Virus record (IMG/VR): IMGVR_UViG_3300035130_000021
Coordinates: 1 to 20,016 of that record
Reading direction: 5' to 3' (one strand)
Length of the DNA stretch: 20,016 bases
Source of the DNA: a virus
Shown here: positions 1 through 6,681 of the stretch, piece after piece
Layout: the number at the start of each line of letters is the position of its first letter
Position numbering within the stretch: the stretch's first letter is position 1
The notes under the pieces: generated by a model
What the model saw: only the letters and a program-made list of their open reading frames with translations
Database searches by the model: none
Told to the model about the DNA's origin: nothing
Translations under genes and position numbers: made by a program

Positions 1-193
1 GCGTTGAATCGTCTTGATCTTTGACGAGAATGCGCATATTATATCCAGCGTCGTCGTCTGACGAGGCATATGTAACGCCATCAACGGTTTGGAATCCCGA
101 TAGGGTGAGGTTTCCAGTGCTGGCTGCGCGAACGGGCTTCTTAGCCGCATAAGTGCTCCGTGCACCGAGGAATCGGTTGTAGGTGTCTGTCAT
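1..193 (-). CDS. Phage tail/fibre-type protein, N-terminal part (partial)
   Basis: Open frame from an ATG at 193 that runs off the left edge of the window; about 64 residues are visible. The visible part begins MTDTYNRFLGARS and contains GNLTLSGFQTVDGV followed by RILVKDQ. This resembles the repeated segment near the N-terminus of many phage tail and fibre proteins (a TGN-x-LSG-x-QT-x-DG pattern followed by a VLVKDQ-like strand). It lies 12 bases after the tail tubular A gene in the same direction, which is where T7-like phages often place tail tube or fibre genes. Upstream purines (GGACACCAGAG) form only a weak ribosome binding site. The tail role is inferred from context plus this short motif; the C-terminal function cannot be judged. 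Confidence 0.6.
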   Translation of the reverse strand, partial: MTDTYNRFLGARSTYAAKKPVRAASTGNLTLSGFQTVDGVTYASSDDDAGYNMRILVKDQDDST

Positions 194-205
194 CTCTGGT
201 GTCCG

Positions 206-841
206 TTAAGCATATGGGGTTCTGCGCATGGTGTTCGTAAACCGTGTGCCAGAGCGTGCTTTTATGAGGCGACCAGCAGGAAGCTCAGCACGAGGCTGGT
301 TAACGGCATCCTTGCCCTTAGCGTAATAAAGGGAGCGGCGCCGCTTCTTCTCAAGCCAATCGACCTTAGCTGCTCCAGCGCTTGTGATTTGGGGGGCAGT
401 GCGATAGGCTAGCTCATCAATGAACGCTGCCGTAAATGATGCCGACCATTTACCAGGATCGGCACCGTATTCGGTGGAGTTGGAAACGTACTTGATGTAC
501 ATGGGATCACAGTCCGCAAGGATGTAATCGCCTTCCTCAGCGAAGTCCTCTAGCGTCGGACTAAATCTCTCGTTCTCAGATATCTCCATGATGCGAATGT
601 AATCATCAGGCTTCTCGAAAACGTATTCATAACCAAAATACGTCTCCACAGTATCTGATGATCCAAGTTCATCAGTTCTTGCGGCGAAATTCCACAGACC
701 AGCTTCAAGCATATAATCAAGCGTCTGTGACCACACCCGGTCAAGGCTATATCGTTCCGTCCTTGAGTCTGATGTTGTATTTAGAGTTCTGGCCCCCAAT
801 AAGACCAGCGCCCCATTATATGCTTCAAGCTTTGTTGCCAA
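206..841 (-). CDS. Tail tubular protein A (gp11-like, head-to-tail adaptor/gatekeeper)
   Basis: 211 residues, close to the usual size of T7 gp11-type tail tubular proteins. It has the family's layout: an N-terminal helix-rich start (KLEAYNGALVLLGARTL), then a Trp-rich segment around residues 37-53 (SQTLDYMLEAGLWNFA), a YVFEKPDDYIRI strand near residues 74-85, and a late helix (FTAAFIDELAYRTAPQIT). Family knowledge: the protein forms a ring between portal and nozzle in podoviruses. The start is TTG at 841-839; no in-frame ATG precedes the conserved N-terminus, and AGGA lies about ten bases upstream. It follows the 262-residue gene with a gap of six bases. The assignment rests on sequence pattern plus position downstream of the capsid gene. 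Confidence 0.8.
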   Translation of the reverse strand: MATKLEAYNGALVLLGARTLNTTSDSRTERYSLDRVWSQTLDYMLEAGLWNFAARTDELGSSDTVETYFGYEYVFEKPDDYIRIMEISENERFSPTLEDFAEEGDYILADCDPMYIKYVSNSTEYGADPGKWSASFTAAFIDELAYRTAPQITSAGAAKVDWLEKKRRRSLYYAKGKDAVNQPRAELPAGRLIKARSGTRFTNTMRRTPYA

Positions 842-847
842 TGGAGG

Positions 848-1636
848 TTATTCCTGTTTGATCATCTCCGGCAAACGCATGTTGTTAGCGCGGAGATATT
901 TATCCATAGCGATCTCGGCGGCTTCGCGCGTAGCAAAGCCGGATTTTTCTACGGTCCCGTCAATATTGTAGAAACTCCACTTCGTGGCCTTACGGAACGA
1001 CGGCCTTACGAGTGGTTTCCCGTCAACAACAGGAACGATAATAACGTCTTTTTCCTTTGACTTTTCAGGAGGTTTCTTGTACTCTGGCTTTGGTAGCTCT
1101 TTGACATCGTTAACTTTTTTTGCCATCTCTGGAAATAATTCAGGAAACATCCTGATCGCATTCCAGCTTGGGCGGAACCACACTTCGGTCCTCCCGCCAT
1201 GTGGAGGAACCTTCCACTGCTCAAGCTGCTCAACAGAGAAGAAGTTGTCGAGCCATTCGGTGAGAGAGCGCTGCCTAATTTTCGTTCCTTTTACCGGAAC
1301 GTTTTCCGGCCCCATCCACGTAATTACGGCCCACAAACGCATATTGTCGTGAACGGCATCGCCGGTAGCGTCTTCGAGGGGGATGAGAAGGATGGTTGTG
1401 ATACCATCCTCAATACCAGCATTATCTGGGTTAACGAACTCAAGGCCGCTTCGGCAGGATGAAAATGTCAGCGCCGTATTTCCGTTGGACGCCGTCATCT
1501 CATCCTTGATGGACGGAAGCATCGCGTGAAGCACCTGGCCAGTGTCGTTGTACTGCATCCACGAACCGTCATAGTAGTCGTGGCGCATGAAATCGTGAGT
1601 GTCAGGCTTTTTGCGAACAACAAGAATATGTTTCAT
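848..1636 (-). CDS. Hypothetical phage protein in the head-tail module (262 aa)
   Basis: I do not recognise this family. The protein has a mixed alpha/beta N-terminal half (residues 1-165) rich in aromatic residues and Met. A charged Lys/Pro/Glu linker follows at about residues 178-200 (KELPKPEYKKPPEKSKEKD). The compact C-terminal segment includes WSFYNIDGTVEKSGFATREAAEIA, which looks like a small beta-beta-alpha module. The start ATG overlaps the stop of the preceding gene in a TAATG, implying translational coupling. Its place between the capsid/decoration genes and tail tubular A suggests a virion or assembly role, but that is inference from position only. No signal peptide or membrane segment is visible. 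Confidence 0.65.
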   Translation of the reverse strand: MKHILVVRKKPDTHDFMRHDYYDGSWMQYNDTGQVLHAMLPSIKDEMTASNGNTALTFSSCRSGLEFVNPDNAGIEDGITTILLIPLEDATGDAVHDNMRLWAVITWMGPENVPVKGTKIRQRSLTEWLDNFFSVEQLEQWKVPPHGGRTEVWFRPSWNAIRMFPELFPEMAKKVNDVKELPKPEYKKPPEKSKEKDVIIVPVVDGKPLVRPSFRKATKWSFYNIDGTVEKSGFATREAAEIAMDKYLRANNMRLPEMIKQE

Positions 1637-2070
1637 TACGCTGCCTCAGCTTCCGATTCCATTTCATTCAGTCGCTCGGTAGCTTCCTCACGAGACGAAA
1701 GGTCAGATATGATAACGCCACCGTCTTTGCCGACAACGCACCACCTCCTGCTAGGAATATACTTGACGGCACGTTCGCTAGTCCTAACCTCAGCAATCGT
1801 ATGAGCTGGTGGAGCAGTGCGAATGACCCGCATCATGCAATAGCCAAGCCCGGTAGCCATCACACGCAGATCGACATCAAGCTGATCCTTACCGCCAATG
1901 CAGGTCACAATGCTGAATCGTGGAAGCTTGGCGTGAACATTTTTCCAAAAGTCCGGACGAAGTAGGTCCTCAAGACCAGTTTCGTGGGTAAGCTCAATAA
2001 TATAATGGGCAATGACATAGTTCGCCGCCTTATCGAATTGGCGGGCGTCCGCATAGTTTACCTTGGTCAT
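1636..2070 (-). CDS. Hypothetical phage protein in the head-tail module (144 aa)
   Basis: Unrecognised 144-residue protein. The N-terminal half is helical (ARQFDKAANYVIAHYIIELT). The C-terminal segment, VGKDGGVIISDLSSREEATERLNEME, resembles the beta-beta-alpha ending of the next gene (WSFYNIDGTVEKSGFATREAAEIAM), so the two neighbours may share a small domain. The start ATG at 2070 has AAGGA eight bases upstream. It is the first gene after a hairpin at 2097-2121 and couples to the following gene through TAATG. Function cannot be given from sequence; a head-tail connection or internal virion role would fit the position. Confidence 0.65.
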   Translation of the reverse strand: MTKVNYADARQFDKAANYVIAHYIIELTHETGLEDLLRPDFWKNVHAKLPRFSIVTCIGGKDQLDVDLRVMATGLGYCMMRVIRTAPPAHTIAEVRTSERAVKYIPSRRWCVVGKDGGVIISDLSSREEATERLNEMESEAEAA

Positions 2071-2096
2071 GTTCGGTCCTTGGTTGGGTTAGAGAA

Positions 2097-2121
2097 GCGG
2101 CGGAGCACAATGCCCCGCCGC
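2097..2121 (-). terminator. Strong hairpin after the small head protein gene (possible attenuator/terminator)
   Basis: On the minus strand GCGGCGG pairs with CCGCCGC, and the inner four positions also pair (one G-U), giving about 11 bp around a three-base loop. The bases that follow on the minus strand are only mildly T-rich (TTCTCTAACC), so a full intrinsic terminator is doubtful. It may instead partially terminate or protect the abundant capsid and decoration mRNA upstream from later tail genes. Confidence 0.5.
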
Positions 2122-2129
2122 AAGTCGTC

Positions 2130-2432
2130 TTAGGAAGACGAAGACGTGAGAGTGCCAACCGTCGCTCCGGCACCGGCAGTAACCGCAGTCACCATGCCGA
2201 TAGCGAAGTAGGTGGAAGTAAGATTGGTCACGAAGACCAAGTCATACTTGTTCATTCCCAGAGCGTCACCATTGCTGAAGTAAGAAGTTCCAGCAACAGT
2301 TGCGATACCATCGGCGCTGCGATAGTACCATATATTGCCTCCACCCGCAGTTACGGAGGTTGAGGTCGAAATCAGGCCACCAGCCGGTGCGGCAGTAACC
2401 AGATATGGAGGAAGGCTCGTGGAATAAGCCAT
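2130..2432 (-). CDS. Small Gly/Ser/Thr-rich head protein, possibly decoration protein (100 aa)
   Basis: A 100-residue protein rich in Ala, Gly, Ser and Thr with alternating beta-prone stretches (YDLVFVTNLTSTYFAIGMVTAVTAG) and a Ser-rich tail. There are no Cys, and charged residues are nearly absent. It sits 24 bases after the major capsid gene with a strong AAGGAG ribosome binding site, so it should be made in quantity with the capsid. Small beta-rich proteins directly after the capsid gene are often head decoration or stabilising proteins. That role is inferred here from position and composition; no family was recognised. Confidence 0.65.
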   Translation of the reverse strand: MAYSTSLPPYLVTAAPAGGLISTSTSVTAGGGNIWYYRSADGIATVAGTSYFSNGDALGMNKYDLVFVTNLTSTYFAIGMVTAVTAGAGATVGTLTSSSS

Positions 2433-2456
2433 TTGATTTTCTCCTTGTTACTACGA

Positions 2457-3296
2457 TTAGCTGGCAGCAAAAGCAGAGCCATCGTGCTTAATCTGCACGA
2501 CACCACTGTTCTGCAACAGTTTCGCACCATGATAGAGAGTGGCACGCGACCAAGACAACTGCTGCTTGGCATCGTAACCAACCTCGACCTCCATCTCCTT
2601 AGAGTTTGCCGCATGCCCAATGGCGTTCTGGTGCCACATGTAGCAATACTCAGTGGAGGTTCCGACACCAGTAAGGTGCGGATGGATCATGATGTTAACA
2701 CCGCCCCAGCGACGCATACGGCGGGCTGGACCAGCAAACGGCTTGACCTCTACATAGTCAGCCGATGCATACTCAGGGATCTGCATAAGATAACCATTCG
2801 CCGCTGGAGTAATGACGGCGAACATCTTATCTTCCTGCGTGACATCAACATCATTCGCAGCCAAGATAACGTGAGCCTTGATAAACAGGTTCAGCGACAT
2901 GGTTGTCGATGTACCAGTATCATTGGTCGCCGTATCCAACTGAGTGATGATGGCGTTGTCGATATTGCGATTCAGAGTAGCAATGCTGGAGTCCAGCATA
3001 ATGCGCTTCTGATCGCCCTGAGATGCGAAGATGTTGAATCCCGTCCGCTCGAACGGCGCATGGTATTCTACCAATGTGCAAGTATTCTGCACGTTGGAGA
3101 CAGTATTATAAGGAATTAGAGAGTTAACACCCCTAGTAACTGCGGTCGCGCTTCCGGACCCAGAAACCAAGAATATTGCACTATTACCTTTAATTACTGC
3201 CTCTTGAACACAACCGGCGCGAAGAATAGTATAGTTCTGCTCAAACGCGGCGATGTGTTCTTTTCGATATGCTGTTTGAAAGGCATAATCGACCAT
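2457..3296 (-). CDS. Major capsid protein
   Basis: About 279 residues, predicted from the ATG at 3296 (MVDYAFQTAYRKEHIAAFEQ). AAAGGA lies eight bases upstream, and the longer in-frame extension to 3365 would run into the non-coding leader, so the shorter start is preferred. It has the composition and order of HK97-fold phage coat proteins: a helical N-arm, a long helix region around RIMLDSSIATLNRNIDNAIITQL, then KMFAVITPAANGYLMQIPEY, and a late WGGVNIMIHPHLTG beta segment typical of the P-domain. It directly follows the scaffold gene in operon order, as in T7-like phages, although the tnpB insertion now separates the two. The Phage_capsid_2-type family is suggested but not proven by eye. Confidence 0.8.
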   Translation of the reverse strand: MVDYAFQTAYRKEHIAAFEQNYTILRAGCVQEAVIKGNSAIFLVSGSGSATAVTRGVNSLIPYNTVSNVQNTCTLVEYHAPFERTGFNIFASQGDQKRIMLDSSIATLNRNIDNAIITQLDTATNDTGTSTTMSLNLFIKAHVILAANDVDVTQEDKMFAVITPAANGYLMQIPEYASADYVEVKPFAGPARRMRRWGGVNIMIHPHLTGVGTSTEYCYMWHQNAIGHAANSKEMEVEVGYDAKQQLSWSRATLYHGAKLLQNSGVVQIKHDGSAFAAS

Positions 3297-3369
3297 CGGA
3301 CTTATCCTTTGTTTAGTTCGCTTTGGTGGATTGCCTTCATGCAAAGGGTTGCCGACAGGTATCATTCGC

Positions 3370-3471
3370 GGGGTAGCCGTAACGGGGCCGCTACTAAGAC
3401 AACTGTTGGGGCTTTACTTTTGGCTTGGGGCCTGATAGGAAAGCGGGGCCGTTAGACGGGGTGGCCGCTAA
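3370..3471 (+). repeat. Cluster of six GGGG runs with a recurring GGGGCCG(C/T)TA motif upstream of tnpB
   Basis: GGGG occurs at 3370, 3384, 3408, 3427, 3445 and 3458 in an intergenic stretch, with loops of about 10-20 bases. Three copies of a related motif are visible: GGGGCCGCTA at 3384, GGGGCCGTTA at 3445 and GGGGTGGCCGCTAA at 3458. The stretch lies between the capsid gene start and tnpB and probably belongs to the left part of the mobile element. It could alternatively form G-rich structure in the plus-strand transcript. No gene is seen here on either strand. Confidence 0.5.
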
Positions 3472-3482
3472 TCAGGAAATGG

Positions 3483-3499
3483 CTCAACATAAAGTTGAG
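3483..3499 (+). promoter_or_regulatory. Hairpin over the tnpB ribosome binding site
   Basis: CTCAAC at 3483-3488 pairs perfectly with GTTGAG at 3494-3499 around a five-base ATAAA loop. The right arm contains the only ribosome binding site (GAGG) for the tnpB ATG at 3504, so folding of the mRNA should restrain translation. Left-end structures of IS200/IS605 elements commonly repress translation this way; that role is inferred here. Confidence 0.5.
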
Positions 3500-3503
3500 G
3501 TTT

Positions 3504-4784
3504 ATGCAGGTATTAACCTACAAATACAGGTTGTTGCCGACACGCAGACAACACAGTGCCCTCACAGATATCCTGGAGGCACAACGACAGTTGTATAATG
3601 CCGCATTGGGGGAGCGCATTGACGCTTATCGGAAATGCGGCATTACAATCAGTGAGGCAGACCAATCAAAATCTCTTACGCAGATTAGGCGCGACGACCC
3701 AAGGTTCGCTGCCGTGCAACGGCGCATTCAGAGGGAAACGCTCCGACGCCTTGACCGCGCTTACAAGGCGTTCTTCTCACGGGTGAAGCGTGGTGAAGTC
3801 GCTGGATTTCCACGGTTTAAAGGCCGCGACTTTTTTAACGGATTTGGTTTTGACGCTTTTCTGCAGATAAAATTTGACGGGAAACGTTTGCGGTTTGCGG
3901 GAATACCCGGTGGATTGCGGGTTCACATTGACCGCCCCATCGATGGAACGATTAAGGGGATATGGTTCAAGCGAGATGGACGCCGCTGGTACGTTGGCTT
4001 CCAAGTCGAAGTCCCATGCGGAAGCACGAATGCACGGCACTCAATAGGAATTGATGTTGGCGTAGCGGTGCTTGCGGCTACCTCGCGCGGGGAAATGATT
4101 AACAACCCACGTGTGGCCAAACGAATCGAAAAAGAATTACGTCGGCGCCAGCGCGCCATATCACGTTGCCAAAAAGGATCAAGCGGGAGAAAAAAATCAA
4201 GAGCGAAGCTAAGGGCTATGTTGCGTAAAGCAACAAATACACGCCACAACCACATACATAAAACGACAGCAATCTTTGCGAAACAATTCCGTTGTGTGGC
4301 TGTTGAAAAACTAACCATACGTAATATGGTAAAGTCGGCGAAAGGAACGGTCGATAAGCCAGGAAAAAACATATCGCAAAAGTCTGGTTTAAACAGATCC
4401 ATAATGGACAGCGGATTTGGTATGTTCCGTCAATTGTTATCGTACAAGTGTGCGCGTAACGGAGTAGAGTTTATTGAAGTTGATCCAAGATACACATCGC
4501 AAAAATGTAGCTCGTGTGGATCAATTGACAAAAACTCCAGAAAGTCACAAGCTGAATTTACTTGTACAAACTGCGGATTTAGTTTAAACGCAGACATAAA
4601 TGCTGCCAAAAATATCCATAAAGCAGCTTTTGGACACACGGGCGGGCTGGTCCGTGGGATGCATAACGTAGTCGGATACGGCAAGCGTGCATCCGAAAAT
4701 ACGGCAGAGAAATCTGCCGGTCAGCGTGGCAAACTGCCATTTCATCCCATATGTGGAACACAGAAAATCGGTGCGAACACGTGA
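3504..4784 (+). CDS. tnpB: TnpB, RNA-guided RuvC-type nuclease of the IS200/IS605 group
   Basis: A 426-residue protein from the ATG at 3504 (MQVLTYKYRLLPT, the usual TnpB opening); a longer TTG start at 3495 lies inside a hairpin and is less likely. Order of parts: N-terminal helical/OrfB domain; RuvC-I GIDVGV with Asp184; basic bridge region (KELRRRQRAISRCQKG); RuvC-II AVEKLTIRNM with Glu268; zinc finger C335-x2-C338 ... C354-x2-C357; RuvC-III NADINAAKNI with Asp364. All catalytic and zinc residues are present, so the enzyme looks intact. Family knowledge: TnpB cuts DNA next to a transposon-associated motif, using an omega-RNA derived from the element's 3' end. It is transcribed against the capsid operon, and no tnpA is nearby. 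Two CRISPR-like repeats follow 40 bases after its stop. Confidence 0.93.
   Translation: MQVLTYKYRLLPTRRQHSALTDILEAQRQLYNAALGERIDAYRKCGITISEADQSKSLTQIRRDDPRFAAVQRRIQRETLRRLDRAYKAFFSRVKRGEVAGFPRFKGRDFFNGFGFDAFLQIKFDGKRLRFAGIPGGLRVHIDRPIDGTIKGIWFKRDGRRWYVGFQVEVPCGSTNARHSIGIDVGVAVLAATSRGEMINNPRVAKRIEKELRRRQRAISRCQKGSSGRKKSRAKLRAMLRKATNTRHNHIHKTTAIFAKQFRCVAVEKLTIRNMVKSAKGTVDKPGKNISQKSGLNRSIMDSGFGMFRQLLSYKCARNGVEFIEVDPRYTSQKCSSCGSIDKNSRKSQAEFTCTNCGFSLNADINAAKNIHKAAFGHTGGLVRGMHNVVGYGKRASENTAEKSAGQRGKLPFHPICGTQKIGANT
4702..4739 (+). ncRNA. Candidate omega-RNA structure in the tnpB 3' end
   Basis: Two consecutive perfect hairpins overlap the last codons of tnpB. CGGCAGA / TCTGCCG closes a GAAA tetraloop at 4702-4719, and TGGCA / TGCCA closes a three-base loop at 4727-4739. 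TnpB guide RNAs normally overlap the end of tnpB and extend into the right end, so this is where an omega-RNA scaffold is expected. The true 5' and 3' ends cannot be set from sequence alone, and the hairpins may also serve coding constraints. Confidence 0.35.
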
Positions 4785-4823
4785 CGCCTAAAACCATAGA
4801 CTTATCAACATCTAGTGGTTGGT

Positions 4824-4887
4824 GTGTTCCCCGCCCGCGCGGGGATGAACCGGTATCAGGTGTTCCCCGCCCGCGCGGGGATGAACC
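4824..4887 (+). CRISPR. Two type I-E CRISPR-like repeats with an 8-base interval (not a normal array)
   Basis: Two identical 28-base units, 4824-4851 and 4860-4887. Each starts GTGTTCCCCGC, has a CCCCGC/GCGGGG stem, and ends GCGGGGATGAACC. This matches the well-known type I-E repeat pattern, including the ATGAACC(G) segment that forms the crRNA 5' handle after Cas6e cleavage. The interval, GGTATCAG, is only 8 bases, whereas I-E spacers are about 32-33, so the pair cannot supply a normal crRNA. No cas genes or leader are visible. The units lie in the same direction as tnpB, between its stop and the end of the scaffold gene. Possible roles are an RNA anti-CRISPR, a collapsed mini-array, or the right end of the tnpB element. 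Confidence 0.7.
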
Positions 4888-4907
4888 TGAACCGAACCTC
4901 TCTTTAG

Positions 4908-6140
4908 TCACGCTCGCTCACGACGCCGACCGCGCTTTTCCTCACGTTCGGTGATTTCCAAATACTCCTTATCGAGACCCTGGCGATAGTATTCCTTGAT
5001 GTCGGTCTCCATGATCTTCTCAATTTCCTTCTTCCGGTCATTTCCAGACACCCTGCCATCTCCGGAGACAATGACGGCGTCACCGTAGGTATCTCTGGCA
5101 AAGTCCATGAGGAAATTGACCATCTCGCCGTTGTTGATAAGGCGCCGAGAGCGTCCTTCGTCATCAGTATAGCGAGCGTTCATGAGGGCCTTGGCCATGT
5201 GACCAGGGATGACATCATCATCCTTTAGGAGGCGGTCCATAAGAATGAGGGATGACTTGAACTCCGGGGGACCAAGGCGTGCCCTTAGTTCGTCACGCAG
5301 GCTTTCCTTATCCGTCTGATCCTGGACGGTGATGGTCTCAGCGTATTCAGCCTGTTGGTTTGCCAACGTTTTAGCATACCACTCTGCGGCAGCATTCATC
5401 TGATCTTGGCTGTAATTCGCCTTATAAGCCGCATCCTTGAAGGAGTCGATGAATGGCACGTCAACATCGTCCCACTGATGGCCGGGAACCTTAGGAATAT
5501 CGTAGTCCTTGGCGACAGGAGGAATGTTATTATCGCGACGCCACGCGGCAACTTCTTCTTCTGTAGCGTCTTCACTCAGCTTGCTGCGCTTATATTCACC
5601 AGATCTGATCTTCTCGCGCGCCGCAATTCCAGCACGCATAAACTCTTCCTGACTTTTAAATCTTGAGAGTTCCTTAGTGAGAGCATCGCGCCTCTTAGTA
5701 AGCTTTGATGCCGTCAGCTCATTCTCTTTACCCTTTAGAACATAATCAACTAGATTCTTGCGCCAGTCAGATTTATCATCATCTTTTTCAGACTTCTCGT
5801 CCTTCTTCTCATCATCATCTGACTTGTCGTCATCTTTCTTGTCGGCTGTTTCGTCTTTTTTATCCCGATCAATAACCTCGCCGTCGTCATCGATATCGTC
5901 TAACAGCGAGGTTCCTTTATCGTCCTGACTCTGCGCCTTATCATCAGCGGCATCGTCACCAGCCGTCGATTCATCAGAACCATCTGCCGAGGTTTCCTCG
6001 GCTGTTCCATCCGCAGACTTATCACTCACATCGTCTGATGTCTCATCACTGCTGCCCGCATCAGAACCATCTGCCGTGTCGTCCTTTACGAGATCGAGAT
6101 CTTCCTTCGTAAAGGTCTTTTCTTCCTGGTCCAAATTCAT
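4908..6140 (-). CDS. Capsid assembly scaffolding protein
   Basis: 410 residues with a very acidic N-terminal third (residues 1-125, runs of Asp, Glu, Ser and Lys) followed by helical, coiled-coil-prone sequence. The C-terminus is basic (REEKRGRRRERA). This is the charge layout of T7-like and related scaffolding proteins, whose basic C-terminal helix contacts the coat protein. The middle includes PPVAKDYDIPKVPG and WYAKTLANQQAEYAETI, consistent with the helical scaffold core seen in podovirus scaffolds. It precedes the capsid gene in operon order, as expected, but is now separated from it by about 1.6 kb holding tnpB. The stop lies 20 bases from the CRISPR-like repeats. No protease motif was seen. 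Confidence 0.82.
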   Translation of the reverse strand: MNLDQEEKTFTKEDLDLVKDDTADGSDAGSSDETSDDVSDKSADGTAEETSADGSDESTAGDDAADDKAQSQDDKGTSLLDDIDDDGEVIDRDKKDETADKKDDDKSDDDEKKDEKSEKDDDKSDWRKNLVDYVLKGKENELTASKLTKRRDALTKELSRFKSQEEFMRAGIAAREKIRSGEYKRSKLSEDATEEEVAAWRRDNNIPPVAKDYDIPKVPGHQWDDVDVPFIDSFKDAAYKANYSQDQMNAAAEWYAKTLANQQAEYAETITVQDQTDKESLRDELRARLGPPEFKSSLILMDRLLKDDDVIPGHMAKALMNARYTDDEGRSRRLINNGEMVNFLMDFARDTYGDAVIVSGDGRVSGNDRKKEIEKIMETDIKEYYRQGLDKEYLEITEREEKRGRRRERA

Positions 6141-6149
6141 AGAAACACC

Positions 6150-6314
6150 TTATTTCTTTTCGCCAACTTTTTCCAACGCCGCCATACGTTCTTTCTTCAG
6201 TGCCATCGCGGCACTTAAACGCGCCTTATCAACTTTGATTTTTTCAGCTTCAACCAAGGTAGAGAGATCGCTCTCTGCACGCCATTCCTTCTCATCGGCT
6301 GTAACTTTAGCCAT
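6150..6314 (-). CDS. Small Lys/Glu/Ala-rich helical protein (54 aa)
   Basis: A 54-codon gene read directly from the sequence: ATG at 6314 to TAA at 6152-6150, beginning MAKVTADEKEWRAESD and ending LEKVGEKK. It is strongly helical, with no Cys and a basic C-terminal half (KARLSAAMALKKERMAA). GAGAGGATG just upstream gives a good ribosome binding site, and the start overlaps the last bases of the preceding gene. It stops ten bases before the scaffold start. Its place and size suggest a small head-assembly partner; no family was recognised. Confidence 0.65.
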   Translation of the reverse strand: MAKVTADEKEWRAESDLSTLVEAEKIKVDKARLSAAMALKKERMAALEKVGEKK

Positions 6315-6681
6315 TTTTGTTCATCCTCTCACGTTGGCGCCGCAAGCGCTGGGAAACCATGCGGCGGGTTAGGGGTTTCGCTGTTCCGTCAGGGTTCTCT
6401 GGGATTAGCTCCGGAAGGAGAAGTTTCCGCAGCATGATCCCCACGAACCTCTTACCCTCAGCAAAGTCAGTATCGCGCTGTCCTTCGTTACCGGGACGAT
6501 ATGACAGGTCTTGAAATTCCTCAGACGCACCAGACAGATACATGATGTATTTCCATACCAGCATCTGTTGCGCATCACTGGCCACACCTTTGGTGAGGGC
6601 GATCACGGCATAGATAACTTCCTCATCATAGTCAGGAGGAAGATACGGAGACTTCTTTGGTAACCACTTTTTTCGTTGCAT
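6307..6681 (-). CDS. Small phage head-module protein, possibly Bbp19-like (124 aa)
   Basis: 124 residues with a basic N-terminus (MQRKKWLPKK), helical centre and very basic C-terminus (RRMVSQRLRRQRERMNKNG). The segment DTDFAEGKRFVGIMLRKLL at about residues 69-87 resembles the short conserved stretch of Bbp19-type podovirus proteins, where an acidic/aromatic residue precedes (E)G(R/K)R and a hydrophobic helix. That family is usually encoded just before the scaffold in podoviruses, which fits here. The start overlaps the stop of the 650-residue gene as TAATG. The family call is tentative; the existence of the gene is well supported by packing and coupling. Confidence 0.7.
   Translation of the reverse strand: MQRKKWLPKKSPYLPPDYDEEVIYAVIALTKGVASDAQQMLVWKYIMYLSGASEEFQDLSYRPGNEGQRDTDFAEGKRFVGIMLRKLLLPELIPENPDGTAKPLTRRMVSQRLRRQRERMNKNG

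Larger units (their letters stand above)
3370..4823 (+). mobile_element. tnpB-only IS200/IS605-group element (IS1341-like), ends not defined
   Basis: A single plus-strand tnpB gene with flanking non-coding DNA sits between the minus-strand scaffold and capsid genes, which are adjacent in most T7-like phages. No tnpA (Y1 HUH transposase) is present, so the element would depend on a TnpA in trans or on homing-like repair. Hairpins occur just before the gene (3483-3499) and at its 3' end (4702-4739), as expected for subterminal structures of this group. The outer limits given are approximate, and no target duplication is expected for this family. Confidence 0.5.

Noticed and set aside
2433-3119. 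228-codon plus-strand frame opposite the capsid gene
   Set aside because: Fully antisense to a gene with clear capsid features, with no recognisable domain and an implausible Arg/His/Ile-rich product.
3297-3365. Capsid gene start at 3365
   Set aside because: The ATG at 3296 has AAAGGA at good distance; the extra 23 residues are basic and Pro-rich, unlike capsid N-termini, and lie in probable leader DNA.
3357-4858. GGTATCA at 3357-3363 and 4852-4858 as a target-site or end repeat of the tnpB element
   Set aside because: Seven bases shared between two stretches of this length is expected by chance, and IS200/IS605 elements do not make target duplications.
4824-4887. A functional CRISPR array with spacers
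   Set aside because: The interval is only 8 bases, there are just two repeats, and no leader or cas genes are visible, so it is described as CRISPR-like repeats only.
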